Assembly: GCF_015223355.1 (NCBI RefSeq) | Contig: NZ_JADFFK010000007.1 | Span: 186,001 to 250,000, forward strand | Direction of reading: 5' to 3' | Length of the DNA: 64,000 nt | Source of the DNA: Salipiger mangrovisoli | Lineage (GTDB): Bacteria > Pseudomonadota > Alphaproteobacteria > Rhodobacterales > Rhodobacteraceae | Shown: positions 1 through 9,295 of the stretch, in pieces | How positions within the stretch are numbered: position 1 is the first letter of the stretch | Layout: each line of letters opens with the position of its first letter | Translations under genes and position numbers: made by a program | The notes under the pieces: generated by a model | Told to the model about the DNA's origin: nothing | The model's input: the letters and a program-made list of their open reading frames with translations, nothing else | Database searches by the model: none

Positions 1-456
1 TACCTGCGCCCGCGCTCCCGAGGCACGGTGCGGCTGCAAAGCGACGACCCGGCCAAGGCGCCGCTGATCGATCCCAATTACCTGGCCGACCCCATGGACC
101 GCGAGATGACGATCCGCGGGCTGAAGCTGACGCAGGAGATCCTGTCACAGGGGCCGTTGAAGAAGTTCATCCTTGCCGAGAGGCTGCCCGGCCCGGACGT
201 GAAGACGGACAGGGACTACTTCGACTTCATCTGCGCCCATTCCAAGACCTCGCACCATTGCGCGGGGACCTGCCGGATGGGTGCCGACCCGGCGGCCGTG
301 GTCGACCCGAGGTTGCGCTTCAACGGGATCGACGGGCTGAGGATCGTCGACAACTCGATCATGCCGACGGTGATCTCTTCGAACACCAATGCGGCGGCGA
401 TCATGATCGGCGAAAAGGCGGCCGACATGATCAAGTTCGACAATGGGATGGGCTGA
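1..456 (+). CDS. GMC-family FAD oxidoreductase, C-terminal part (5' end outside window)
   Basis: Only the last ~150 residues are present; the reading frame is open from base 1. The fragment is the C-terminal substrate-binding domain of glucose-methanol-choline oxidoreductases. It shows the conserved segment SHHCAGTCRMG with the catalytic histidine, and further on SSNTNAAA, carrying the second active-site residue (Asn) and the end of the FAD-binding fold. Members oxidise alcohols or sugars (choline, glucose, polyols) using FAD. A Dabb gene follows three bases after the stop, so the two are probably co-transcribed, and the sugar-type genes downstream suggest a polyol or sugar substrate. The exact substrate cannot be read from this fragment. 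Confidence 0.9.
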   Translation, partial: YLRPRSRGTVRLQSDDPAKAPLIDPNYLADPMDREMTIRGLKLTQEILSQGPLKKFILAERLPGPDVKTDRDYFDFICAHSKTSHHCAGTCRMGADPAAVVDPRLRFNGIDGLRIVDNSIMPTVISSNTNAAAIMIGEKAADMIKFDNGMG

Positions 457-459
457 GAA

Positions 460-783
460 ATGGTAAGACACATCGTTCTGATCCGCTTTCGGGCGGGCAC
501 CGGCGAGGCCGCCATCGCCGAGCTGTTCGCGGAACTGCACCGGATCGAGGGCAAGGTGCCCGGCCTCGTCTCGATAACGTCGGGGCGCAGCGAGAGCCCC
601 GAGAAGATGGAGCGCGGATACATGCATGGCTTCGTCGTGGATTTCGACGATTGGGAGGGTTTGCAGGCCTACCAGGACCACCCGGAACACCAGGCGCTGG
701 GGGCGAAGCTGGTCGAAAACGCCGAGGGCGGCAAGGACGGCATCCTCTGCTTCGATCTGCCCCTCGGGTCGAAAGGCACATGA
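460..783 (+). CDS. Dabb (stress-responsive A/B barrel) family protein
   Basis: A 107-residue protein with the ferredoxin-like Dabb fold: it starts with a VRHIVLIRF strand and has the typical VDFDDWEGLQAYQDHPEHQ segment, in which a Tyr/His-rich helix lines the pocket. Members are small cytoplasmic dimers of mostly unknown function, though some act on polyketides or sugars. The gene begins three bases after the GMC oxidoreductase stop, so it is likely translated from the same transcript and may assist that oxidation. Family assignment is firm; the function is not known. Confidence 0.85.
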   Translation: MVRHIVLIRFRAGTGEAAIAELFAELHRIEGKVPGLVSITSGRSESPEKMERGYMHGFVVDFDDWEGLQAYQDHPEHQALGAKLVENAEGGKDGILCFDLPLGSKGT

Positions 784-862
784 TCATGCGTCCGGTCCAC
801 TTTCCATCCACCTGCTATGTGGCGCATTCTTCACGGCAAGATCCGGATGAAGGCAGACGAAC

Positions 863-1879
863 ATGAACCGACGACCAACCATCATCGACGTGGCCCGCGC
901 CGCCGGCGTTTCCAAGTCGACCGTGAGCCTCGTTCTCCAGAACAGCCCCACGGTGCGCGAGGAGACCCGGCAGCAGGTGCGCGAGGCGATGGCGCGCATC
1001 GGCTATGTCTACAACCGGGCGGCGGCGAACATGCGGATGGCGAACGCCGGGTTGATCGGTCTCGTCATCAACGATCTGCGCAACCCGTTCTTCACCGAAT
1101 TCGCCACCTCGCTGCAGATGGCGCTCTCGGCCCGCGGCTATTCGGCGGTGGTCGCGAACACCGATGAGGACCCCGCGCTGCAGGCCCAGGTCGTCGGTGC
1201 GATGATCGAGCATGGCGTGTCCGCCGTCATCCTGTCGCCGACCTATGGCGGCGAGGCCGAGACCTTCGGCGCGCTGGCGCGCTCGGGCATTCCGGCGATG
1301 CAGGTGCTGCGCAAGGTCGAGTCCCGCACCGAGCTTTTTCCCTTTGCCGCACCCGATTATGTTCAGGGCAGTCGCGACGCGACCGAACACCTGATCCGGG
1401 CCGGAGCCAGGCGGATCGCCTTCGTGGGCGGCTTCGAGGGCCGCTCCGTCACGCAGGTCCGGATGTCCGGCTACCGCAGCGCACTCGAACAGGCCGGGCT
1501 GGAGCCGGTGGTGATCACCGGGCGGGCCACACGGGCCTTCGGGCGCGAGGCGGCCCATCGGCTGTCGGCCGAAATGCCCGAGGTGGATGCGGCGCTCGCC
1601 TTCAATGACCTCGTCGCCCTGGGGATCCTGTCCGGCTGCGCCGAGATCGGCCGGACCGTCGGCGACGCGTTCAAGGTGGTGGGGTTCGATGACATCGAGG
1701 AATCCGCCCATGCCTGGCCGCCGCTCAGCTCGGTGCGATGCGACGTGAACGGGTTCGGCAAGGGCATCGCCGACACCGTGCTCAATTGGTTGGAAGACGG
1801 CAAGACACCCCCGGAGGAGACGCTGACACCCGTGGACCTCGTGGTTCGGCGCTCCAGCGGAGGGGCCGGCGCGCGCTGA
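863..1879 (+). CDS. LacI-family transcriptional regulator
   Basis: A 338-residue repressor of the LacI/GalR type. Residues ~4-50 form the DNA-binding head (TIIDVARAAGVSKSTVSLVL, then the hinge with YVYNRAAANMR). Residues ~60-330 are a periplasmic-binding-protein-like sensor domain that would bind a sugar or derivative. It sits between the GMC/Dabb genes and a Gfo/Idh/MocA dehydrogenase on the same strand, so it probably controls this local carbohydrate cluster. I could not identify a convincing LacI-type palindrome nearby. Family is certain; the effector is unknown. Confidence 0.93.
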   Translation: MNRRPTIIDVARAAGVSKSTVSLVLQNSPTVREETRQQVREAMARIGYVYNRAAANMRMANAGLIGLVINDLRNPFFTEFATSLQMALSARGYSAVVANTDEDPALQAQVVGAMIEHGVSAVILSPTYGGEAETFGALARSGIPAMQVLRKVESRTELFPFAAPDYVQGSRDATEHLIRAGARRIAFVGGFEGRSVTQVRMSGYRSALEQAGLEPVVITGRATRAFGREAAHRLSAEMPEVDAALAFNDLVALGILSGCAEIGRTVGDAFKVVGFDDIEESAHAWPPLSSVRCDVNGFGKGIADTVLNWLEDGKTPPEETLTPVDLVVRRSSGGAGAR

Positions 1880-1975
1880 CGGCGCCGCGCGGCTCACACT
1901 CAATCCCGCGCAAGCGGCCCACAACAGCAGACCGCCCGGAATGACCCCCGAAGCGGCAACGGAAGGAGCATGGTC

Positions 1976-3145
1976 ATGGCAGAGGTTCGGGTTGCGGTGC
2001 TCGGGGCGTCGGGATGGATGGGCAAGGTCCATACGATGGCCTACCAGACCTTTCCGCATTTCTTCGGCACCGCCGGGGGCACCGCGCGCGTTGTCGCGCT
2101 GGTCGAGGCAAATCCTGCCGCCGCGGCGGAGCTGGCGGCCCGCGCACCGGGGGCAAAGATTCATAAGCACTGGCAGGCGGTCATCGACGATCCGGACATC
2201 GACCTGATCGATATCTGCCTGCCGGACAGCTTTCACCATGAAGTCGCCAAGGCGGCTCTCGAGGCCGGCAAGCATGTCTATTGCGAGAAGCCCCTGGCCG
2301 ACACCGCGGCCGAGGCGCGGGAACTGGCCGATCTTGCCCGCGCGAAGGGTGTGATCACCCGCGTCGGCCACGCCTTCCCCCGCAACCCGGTGCACGACCT
2401 TGCCAAGGAGATCATCACCTCCGGCGAGATCGGCGAGATCACCCTCTTCAAGGGATGCCAGCACATCGACATGTACGGCGATCCGCTGGCGCCGTTCATG
2501 TGGCGGGCAGATGGCGCACGCGCCCCAACCGGGATCGTCGGCGACACCGGCAGCCACGTTTTCAGCTTCATGGAGTTCCTCGTCGGCCGCGTCTCGTCGC
2601 TCGTGGCGAACAACATCATCGCGACGCCGCGCCGCCCGGTCGTCGAGGGGCAGGGCTACGGCGGTGCGGCGGCCCTGACCGGCAAGGAAGAGTGGGCGGA
2701 GGTCACCAACCCGGACGCGACGCAGCTGCTCTGCACCTTCGAGAACGGCGCCAGCGGCGTCGTCGATTTCAGCCGCATCGCCATGGGCCGCAAGTTCATG
2801 CAGACCTACGAGATCTACGGCACGAAGGGCAGCCTTGCCTATACCTACGACGAGGTGAACCGCATCCGCTTCTATTCCCACGCGGACAGGTCGGGACGGC
2901 GCGGCTTCCGCGAGATCGATGTCGGTCCCGAACACCCGACCTACGCGGCCTTCCTGCCGCTGCCGAATTTCGCGCTCGGCTACAACGAGAGCAAGATCAT
3001 CGAGGTCGCCGAGGTGATCCGCTCGATCGTCGGCGGCACGCCGATGTGGCCGACCTTCGAGACCGGCCATCACATCACCCAGATCGTCGACGCCTGCATG
3101 GCCTCCTCCAGGCAGCGGGCCTGGGTCGACATCCCACTCGTGTGA
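1976..3145 (+). CDS. Gfo/Idh/MocA-family NAD(P)-dependent oxidoreductase
   Basis: About 389 residues. The N-terminal Rossmann fold has the glycine motif VLGASGWMGKVH, and the EKPLA signature with its conserved lysine (CEKPLAD) follows near residue 100. The C-terminal half is the substrate-binding alpha/beta domain. These enzymes oxidise or reduce sugars and inositols. Two in-frame ATGs lie 6 bases apart (1970 and 1976). The strong Shine-Dalgarno GGAAGGAG at 1961-1968 is 7 bases from the second but only 1 from the first, so I place the start at 1976. A flavoprotein gene follows 22 bases later in the same presumptive operon. Confidence 0.92.
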   Translation: MAEVRVAVLGASGWMGKVHTMAYQTFPHFFGTAGGTARVVALVEANPAAAAELAARAPGAKIHKHWQAVIDDPDIDLIDICLPDSFHHEVAKAALEAGKHVYCEKPLADTAAEARELADLARAKGVITRVGHAFPRNPVHDLAKEIITSGEIGEITLFKGCQHIDMYGDPLAPFMWRADGARAPTGIVGDTGSHVFSFMEFLVGRVSSLVANNIIATPRRPVVEGQGYGGAAALTGKEEWAEVTNPDATQLLCTFENGASGVVDFSRIAMGRKFMQTYEIYGTKGSLAYTYDEVNRIRFYSHADRSGRRGFREIDVGPEHPTYAAFLPLPNFALGYNESKIIEVAEVIRSIVGGTPMWPTFETGHHITQIVDACMASSRQRAWVDIPLV

Positions 3146-3167
3146 CACAAGCCGACCGGAGACGAAC

Positions 3168-5273
3168 ATGGACGCATCCGTCCCGCAGAACATCCTCGAC
3201 GCGCTGACCGACGTCGACATGCCGACGCTGCCGCCGGAACGACCGGCCGCGGACCACCTGGACATCGACGGCCTGCGCATTCCCGTCCACCGGGCGGGCT
3301 GTGTGGTGATCGGCAGCGGCGCCGCAGGGCTGCGCGCCGCTGTCGAGCTGCACCGGCGCGGCGGTTCTGTCGCGGTGATCAGCCAGAGCGCCTGGGGCGG
3401 CACCTCTGCCTGTTCGGGATCGGACAAGCAGACGCTGCACACGGCCAATACCTCGGCCCGTGGCGACGACTTCCTGGCGATGGCGCGCGCGATCCGCTCG
3501 GGGGGCGCCATGGACGAGGACACGGCCTATGTCGAGGCGGTGGGCTCACCGCGGATGATGGCCTCGCTGCAATACCTCGGGCTGCCCCTGCCGCAGGACC
3601 CGCTGGGCGGAACGCTTCGCTACAAGACGGACCACGACGAGGCCGGGCGCGCCACGAGCTGCGGACCGCGGACCTCTCGGCTGATGGTGCAGGTGCTGGC
3701 CCGCGAGGCGATCAGCCTGGGGATCGCGCTTCACAACCAGACGACCGCTGCCCGGCTGCTGGTCGAGGACACGGACGCCGGGGCGCGGGTGCAGGGCGTC
3801 CTGACCTTCCGGACGCGGGACCGGTCCGGGGACAACCCCTACGGTCTTGCCCTGTTCCTCGCGCCGGTCGTCGTGCTGGCGGCCGGCGGGCCGGGCGAGC
3901 TCTATCGCGACAGCGTCTATCCGAACGGCTGTTTCGGCGCGCTGGGTCTCGCGCTCGAGGCCGGGCTGCGGCTGACCAACCTGACCGAAAGCCAGTTCGG
4001 GATCGGCACCCGCCGCGAGGGGTTCCCCTGGAACCTGTCGGGCACCTATGTGCAGGTCATTCCTCACATCTATTCGGTCGATTCCGAGGGGCAGGAGCAT
4101 CATTTCCTTGCGGACTACTACCGCAGCACGCAGGAGCTGGCCTCGAACGTGTTCCGCAAGGGGTACCAGTGGCCGTTCCACGCGACGCGGATGCTCGGGT
4201 TTGGCTCCAGCCTTGTCGATCTTGCGATCTGGCGCGAGACCGCAGCCGGGCGGCGGGTTTTCATGGATTTCAACCGCAATCCCCTGCCGGTGCCGGGCGA
4301 TGCTCCGTTCAGCCTCGAACGGCTGGATGGGGACGTGGCCGCCTATCTCGGGACGGCCGGGGCGATCCAGGGCACGCCGATCGAGCGCCTGCGCCACATG
4401 AACCCGCTCGCGATCGAGCTCTACCGCCGGTACAAGGTCGATATCGCCTCGGAGCCGCTGGAATTCGCGGTCAACAACCAGCACATGAACGGCGGCATCG
4501 AGGTCGATACCTGGGGTCGGACCAATGTTCCGGGCATCTATGCGGTGGGGGAGGCCGCGGGCACCCATGGCGTGACCCGGCCGGGCGGTGCCGCGCTGAA
4601 TGCCGGCCAGGTCTTCGGCACCCGCGTCGCCGAGCATATCGCCGCGTCGGGGGCGGCAACACGGCCCGCGTCCGGGCAGCCCGCTGCCGTGGTGAAGACG
4701 GCCCTGTCCGAGATCACGGCTCTGATCCGGCCCGGCAGCCCGCATGACATCGAGGGCGTCCGGGCGGAGATCCAGGCGCGGATGAGCGATTGCGCCGGGA
4801 TGATCTGCGATCCTGCAACGGTTGCCAGGGCAGGGGCCGAGGCCCGGGCTCTTGCAGCGTCGATCGGGGCGAAGGGCATCTCGATCTCCCGGTCCGCCGA
4901 GGCGTCCCGCGCGGTACAGTGGCACCAGATGGCGCTGGCGTCGGAAGCCGTGCTGGCGGCGCTCGACCACTTCATCACTGCCGGCGGCGGCAGCCGGGGC
5001 GCCCGTGCGATCCGCGATCCCGAAGGCCAGGCTCTTCCCTTGGCCCGGACCCTTCCCCTCGATGCGTACCGCTTCCGGGACGAGCGCGAGACGGACAAGC
5101 GAGAACAGATCATCGTGCAGCGGGACAAGGGGGGGCTCCTCGTCGCTTCGAGAGACATCCGCCGCTTCGACGAATCCACCCGCGCCTTCTTCGAGCGGGA
5201 CTGGCCGGCGTCCCTCACCGGCCGGATTTTCGATCTCGATCGCGACGGAGGGCCGGATGATACGCGGCCCTGA
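3168..5273 (+). CDS. FAD-binding oxidoreductase of the fumarate reductase/succinate dehydrogenase flavoprotein type
   Basis: A 701-residue flavoprotein. The FAD-binding Rossmann motif is CVVIGSGAAGLRAA near residues 45-60, and the C-terminal FAD segment is GIYAVGEAAGTHGVTRPGG near residue 455, preceded by the HMNGG active-site-like stretch. The architecture resembles L-aspartate oxidase and fumarate reductase subunit A but is longer, with a C-terminal helical domain to residue 701. No signal peptide is seen, so it is probably cytoplasmic. It is the last gene of the cluster with LacI and Gfo/Idh/MocA genes and probably acts on the same substrate or an intermediate. The specific reaction is not evident. 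Confidence 0.85.
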   Translation: MDASVPQNILDALTDVDMPTLPPERPAADHLDIDGLRIPVHRAGCVVIGSGAAGLRAAVELHRRGGSVAVISQSAWGGTSACSGSDKQTLHTANTSARGDDFLAMARAIRSGGAMDEDTAYVEAVGSPRMMASLQYLGLPLPQDPLGGTLRYKTDHDEAGRATSCGPRTSRLMVQVLAREAISLGIALHNQTTAARLLVEDTDAGARVQGVLTFRTRDRSGDNPYGLALFLAPVVVLAAGGPGELYRDSVYPNGCFGALGLALEAGLRLTNLTESQFGIGTRREGFPWNLSGTYVQVIPHIYSVDSEGQEHHFLADYYRSTQELASNVFRKGYQWPFHATRMLGFGSSLVDLAIWRETAAGRRVFMDFNRNPLPVPGDAPFSLERLDGDVAAYLGTAGAIQGTPIERLRHMNPLAIELYRRYKVDIASEPLEFAVNNQHMNGGIEVDTWGRTNVPGIYAVGEAAGTHGVTRPGGAALNAGQVFGTRVAEHIAASGAATRPASGQPAAVVKTALSEITALIRPGSPHDIEGVRAEIQARMSDCAGMICDPATVARAGAEARALAASIGAKGISISRSAEASRAVQWHQMALASEAVLAALDHFITAGGGSRGARAIRDPEGQALPLARTLPLDAYRFRDERETDKREQIIVQRDKGGLLVASRDIRRFDESTRAFFERDWPASLTGRIFDLDRDGGPDDTRP

Positions 5274-5486
5274 CCGTGCCGTCGCGCGTGGCGCGGCAAC
5301 GCTCTAGATGGCTCCGATCGGTTCGTGAGGGAGGCGGGCTCCGGCGGGTTTGAAATGTGCGGGCACCGTCAAGCTGCGGATCAGCGGCTTGTCGGGGCGC
5401 GAAGATGGCCACCAAGGGTTCCCCGGAAACGGCGCCTGCGGGACTTGCTCGGCAGTGTGTCAGCGGAAAGGTGGGTCAGACCTGCC
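5274..5486. other. intergenic stretch between convergent genes
   Basis: About 210 bases between two convergent genes. I see no convincing small gene and no hairpin with a T-tract. Confidence 0.5.
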
Positions 5487-6479
5487 TCAGAAAAACATCC
5501 CCTCCAGCCGCTCGAACACCCAGAATGTGGCGACAGTCCCGATACCGTAGGCGGCAGCCACCGGGGCCGCCCGCGGCAGGGCGACGAGGCGGCGCAGCAG
5601 CACCACCAACGCCAGCAGCCCACCGATGAAGGCAAGCTGGCCCAGTTCCACTCCAATATTGAAGAAAAGCAGCGCCAGCGGGATGTCGGTTTGCGGCAGG
5701 CCGATCTTCACCAGCGCCCCGGCGAAGCCGAAGCCGTGCAGCAGGCCGAAGGCGAAGGCGACGAGCCACGGCCATCGGGTCGCGAGGCTGGAACGGCCGC
5801 GGCGCAGGTGGATGGCCTCGACGGCGACCAGAAGGATGCTGAGCGCGATCAGCGTCTCGACCGGGGGCGGCGGCAGCGAGACGTAGCCGAAGGTGGCCAG
5901 CGCCAGCGTGATCGAATGGGCGACGGTGAAGGCGGTGACGGTCTTCAGCAGCATCGGCCAGCCGCGCACGATCAGCATCAGCGCGGCGACGAAGGTCAGG
6001 TGGTCGACCCCCTCGAGGATGTGCTGCGCGCCGAGCCGGGTGTAGGTCTGAACCACGGCCCAGGCCGAGGGGGTCTCGGGGATGGTCACGGCGGGCTCGC
6101 GCGGGCGCAGCAGGAAGCTGTGATGTGTGCCGTCCAGCAGCGCGACATTGACCAGCGTGTCGATGGTGGTGCGGTCCAACCCGTCGATGCGCAGCTCGGT
6201 TCCGGGCAGGCCGGTGCCGCCGCTCAGGCCGTAGCGGAAGAGCACGAAGCCCTCGACGAGGGTTTCGCCGGGCACCGGCGTCAGGGTCAGGCCCGGATCG
6301 AAGGCGGGTCGGATGTTCTGCACCATGCCGTCGCGGGTCGGCACCTTCCACAGCAGCTCGTAGCGCTGCGGCGCGACCTCGTCGATCTGCAGGAAGGCGG
6401 GGCGGATCTCATGCGCGCGGGCCTGCGGGGCCAGCGTGCAAAGGCAGAGAAGAAGCGCGGAGAGCAGGCGCAGGATCAT
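5487..6479 (-). CDS. HupE/UreJ-family membrane protein
   Basis: About 330 residues starting at MILRLLSALLL. It opens with a signal peptide ending near ARA, followed by an extracytoplasmic beta-rich domain of ~140 residues. The C-terminal half has several membrane helices with the HupE/UreJ pattern (EGVDHLTFVAAL and HSITLALATFGY, histidines within helices). The family is linked to nickel or other metal transport, but this two-domain form is poorly characterised. Its ATG overlaps the TGA of the upstream PPIase gene by four bases (ATGA at 6476-6479), so the two are translationally coupled. It is the last gene of the DUF3604-PPIase-HupE operon. Confidence 0.85.
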   Translation of the reverse strand: MILRLLSALLLCLCTLAPQARAHEIRPAFLQIDEVAPQRYELLWKVPTRDGMVQNIRPAFDPGLTLTPVPGETLVEGFVLFRYGLSGGTGLPGTELRIDGLDRTTIDTLVNVALLDGTHHSFLLRPREPAVTIPETPSAWAVVQTYTRLGAQHILEGVDHLTFVAALMLIVRGWPMLLKTVTAFTVAHSITLALATFGYVSLPPPPVETLIALSILLVAVEAIHLRRGRSSLATRWPWLVAFAFGLLHGFGFAGALVKIGLPQTDIPLALLFFNIGVELGQLAFIGGLLALVVLLRRLVALPRAAPVAAAYGIGTVATFWVFERLEGMFF

Positions 6480-7345
6480 GGGTGCGCATACTCCTGCCGC
6501 ACCGCTTCGGGCACGCCTTCGGCCTCGAAGCGGACCTCGTAGCGGTCCAGCAGCTCGCGGAACATCTGCTCCTGCGCGTCGAGCACGGTGTAATACTCGT
6601 ATTGCCGGGCGACAAAGTCGCGGACCTCCTCGAAGGGCGCGAGGTGCTCGGGCTGGTTTTCCGTCACCAAAACGAGGTGCAGCCCCAGCCCCGAGCGCAC
6701 GGGCCCGGACCATGTCCCGACCGGCAGTTCCGAGAGCGACTCTGCGAAGCCGCCGCCGAAGGCGTTTTCCAGCGCCTGCGCCGGGGTCAGCGCCCACTCG
6801 GTCGGCATAGCCAGCTTCCCACGCCGGTCCGGCGGTACCTCGCCGCCGACCCGTAGCGCCGCGAGCGTCGCTTCCAGCGCCTCGTCCCCGGCCTCGGCAG
6901 GCAGGTAGAGCACCTGCCGGAAGGCATAGGCCCGCGGCAGGGTGAAGAGATCGGGGCGCGCGGCGTGGAAGGCGCGCAGCTGCTCCTCGGTGGGGGGCTG
7001 CATGAGCAGGCTCAGATCGCTCGACACCGCCTCCATCTTCTGCGCCAGCCGGGTGCGGATGATGTCGTCGTCCTTGTCGAGCCCCATGCTCAGGGCCTCG
7101 CGGTAGAAGACCTCCTGCCGCAGGTGGCGGTCGATGATCGCCTTCAGGTCCTCCGGCGAGGGATCGCGCTTCCACTGCGCGGTCCAGAGCGTCTGCAAGT
7201 GATCGAGCCGGGCCTGGTCAAGCGTGATGACCTCGGCCTGCGGCCCCGCGCTCTCCTGCGGGGCCAGCCAGGTCCATGTCGCGAAGAGCAGCCCGCCCAG
7301 GACGAGGAAATGGACGAGCGGCTCCCTGAGGATCGACTTCAGCAT
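6476..7345 (-). CDS. membrane-anchored parvulin-type peptidyl-prolyl isomerase
   Basis: A 289-residue protein with an N-terminal membrane anchor (residues ~8-28) and a long helical region. The PpiC/parvulin domain sits at residues ~130-240, with the characteristic FGGGFAESLSELPVGTWSGPV and SGLGLHLVLV strands. It probably folds or escorts proteins in the periplasm while tethered to the inner membrane. It lies between DUF3604 and HupE genes, with an 8-base gap upstream and a four-base overlap downstream. This makes it a likely dedicated chaperone for one of those two proteins. Family assignment is good; the client is inference. Confidence 0.85.
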   Translation of the reverse strand: MLKSILREPLVHFLVLGGLLFATWTWLAPQESAGPQAEVITLDQARLDHLQTLWTAQWKRDPSPEDLKAIIDRHLRQEVFYREALSMGLDKDDDIIRTRLAQKMEAVSSDLSLLMQPPTEEQLRAFHAARPDLFTLPRAYAFRQVLYLPAEAGDEALEATLAALRVGGEVPPDRRGKLAMPTEWALTPAQALENAFGGGFAESLSELPVGTWSGPVRSGLGLHLVLVTENQPEHLAPFEEVRDFVARQYEYYTVLDAQEQMFRELLDRYEVRFEAEGVPEAVRQEYAHP

Positions 7346-7353
7346 GGCGCGCC

Positions 7354-9174
7354 TCAGTTCACCTCGTGCCAGATCGGCGAGGCCCAGGCGCGCTCGACCA
7401 GCTCGCGCTTGACGTCCTCGGGGTAGCTCACCCCCTCGCGCAGCTCGTCGTAGAGCGTCCAGCGCGCGGTCGGCAGCTGCAGCACGCGGGCGTAGTAGAA
7501 GGCCTCGACATCGGGGTTCCAGTCGGGATCGGTCCAGACCGTCATCAGCTCGGGATCGCCCTTCTCGGCGTCGAACTCCCCCGTCTCCATGTTGATCGGC
7601 GCATCCACGGGCGTGACGCTGCCATCCGCCTGCAGGCGGTCGCCGGAGGCCACGACGTCGTAGATCCTGTCCTTCATCTCGCCGTCTTCGTACCAGCCCT
7701 TGATGATCTGGATGCGGTCGAGGTTGGGCCCGATCGGGTCTTTCATCGCCCAGACGAGCAACTGCGGCGCCTCGGTTCCGGTGTAGTCGCCGCCCATCGG
7801 CACGCCCTTGGCGTAGCCGTCGGTGACCATGGCGTCATAGCTGTCGTAGCTCTCGGCAAAGCCCTGCCCGGCGAAGACGCGCACCTTCATGCGCGGGCCG
7901 GAGGTGGCGAATGTCTCCTTGGCTTGCATGGAATCCCAGATAGCGCCGCGGGTGTTGGACTCGGCCCAGACCGCGGTCAGCGCGCCGGGGTTCACGTCGG
8001 AGATCAGCATCTCGCCCTCGAGCACCGAGGTCGATCGGATCTCGGCGGTCTGGTCGGCATAGCCGTGGCTGCCGACGGCGAAGTTGTCCTCCTCGACGTT
8101 GCTCGGGGTGCCGTTGTGGCTGTCGGTGCCGCCGACGAAGCCGTATTTGAACGGGTTCACCCCGAGGTCGGCATTGTACTTGATGCCGCGCCCGAGCCCG
8201 TAGCGCACGAAGTTCTCCTTCACGAAGGCCCTGCCGTTGAAGCGCTGGATCGACACGGCATTCTCGAAATCGGCGAACTCGTCGTTGGGCCAGAAGTTCG
8301 GCACCACCTCGGAGTTGCCCTTCACCTGCATCATCTCGATCAGCGGCTCCATCGAGGCGCGGGTCTCGGCGTACTCCTGGCCGATCGGCACGCCGGTCAG
8401 GCTCGCCTCGGCAAAGAGCAGCCCTTTGGATTCGTTGGAATTGTGCGGGATGGCAAAGACCTTTCTGCCGTCGTCGCGCTGGGTCTGCATCCAGGACCAG
8501 AGCATCTCGGGATCGGCGCCCTCGTTCGACGAGAACGGCATGTCGGGCACGTTGGTGTCGCGGAAGAAGATGTTGCGGTGCTGGTTCGCCCCGCCCGGCG
8601 CCGAGGTCCATTCATAGGCGTGGATCGTGGTGAAGGTGCCCGGGTTGTAGTGCTTCTCGGTCGCCTCGTAGTTCTTCTGCCAGGTCGTCTTGATCGCCTC
8701 CTCGCCCTGGAAGAAGGACGGGTGCGGCTCGCCGCCGCCGGCCAGCGGCGTCAGCACGTACTTGCCGTAGAGCCCCAAAGCTGTCTCGAGATCCGGCGCG
8801 GTGCGGAAGGCCACGGCGATCTCGTCGTCATAGCCCGGCGCGCCCTCGGTCATCAGGCTGTAGGCCTCGCCCATGAATTCCGCGTGGTCGGTGACCGCGA
8901 CAAAATCGAGCGGGCGCTTGATCTTGTGCAGGCTGCCGTTGACCATGATCTCCTCGCCCTTGGCGAAGCGGTAGGCGTCGTCAGGCGTCAGCCGGTTGCC
9001 GCCGATGAAGGCATCCATCGACACGCCGGTATGGACGTGCTGCTCGCCGAAATAGGCCTCCTTCAGCGGATTCGTCGGGGCGTCGGCCTCGGTGGCCTGC
9101 GCCAATGCGCCGGTGGCCGTCGTCGCAAGGAGCGCGCCAAGACCCATCAGGGGCAGGAAATTGGGTCGTTTCAT
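7354..9174 (-). CDS. secreted DUF3604 protein (PHP-like metallohydrolase fold)
   Basis: About 606 residues. The start is placed at MKRPNFLPLMG because that ATG has a GAGGA ribosome site and begins a classic signal peptide cut near GALA-QA; the frame extends 43 codons further upstream without a signal. The mature part has metal-site motifs seen in DUF3604 and PHP-type proteins: GEQHVHTG early and VTDHAEFMG at ~residue 95, plus GGTDSHNG further on. Such proteins are predicted metal-dependent phosphoesterases in the periplasm, but no substrate is established. It is the first gene of the operon with the PPIase and HupE genes. Confidence 0.85.
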   Translation of the reverse strand: MKRPNFLPLMGLGALLATTATGALAQATEADAPTNPLKEAYFGEQHVHTGVSMDAFIGGNRLTPDDAYRFAKGEEIMVNGSLHKIKRPLDFVAVTDHAEFMGEAYSLMTEGAPGYDDEIAVAFRTAPDLETALGLYGKYVLTPLAGGGEPHPSFFQGEEAIKTTWQKNYEATEKHYNPGTFTTIHAYEWTSAPGGANQHRNIFFRDTNVPDMPFSSNEGADPEMLWSWMQTQRDDGRKVFAIPHNSNESKGLLFAEASLTGVPIGQEYAETRASMEPLIEMMQVKGNSEVVPNFWPNDEFADFENAVSIQRFNGRAFVKENFVRYGLGRGIKYNADLGVNPFKYGFVGGTDSHNGTPSNVEEDNFAVGSHGYADQTAEIRSTSVLEGEMLISDVNPGALTAVWAESNTRGAIWDSMQAKETFATSGPRMKVRVFAGQGFAESYDSYDAMVTDGYAKGVPMGGDYTGTEAPQLLVWAMKDPIGPNLDRIQIIKGWYEDGEMKDRIYDVVASGDRLQADGSVTPVDAPINMETGEFDAEKGDPELMTVWTDPDWNPDVEAFYYARVLQLPTARWTLYDELREGVSYPEDVKRELVERAWASPIWHEVN

Positions 9175-9295
9175 GATCAAATGTCCTCGTTCCGGAAGGA
9201 ATCCGAAGGTTGGTAATAACGGCAGCGTAACACGCGAATAGCTCACGCATAGCGGGAGTAGACTATCCGGCGCATCGGAGTAACACTGACCACCC

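Noticed and set aside
815-3523. A 902-residue open frame on the minus strand
   Set aside because: It runs opposite the LacI and Gfo/Idh/MocA genes, which have intact family motifs; its composition is low-complexity Arg/Gly/Asp as expected for a shadow.
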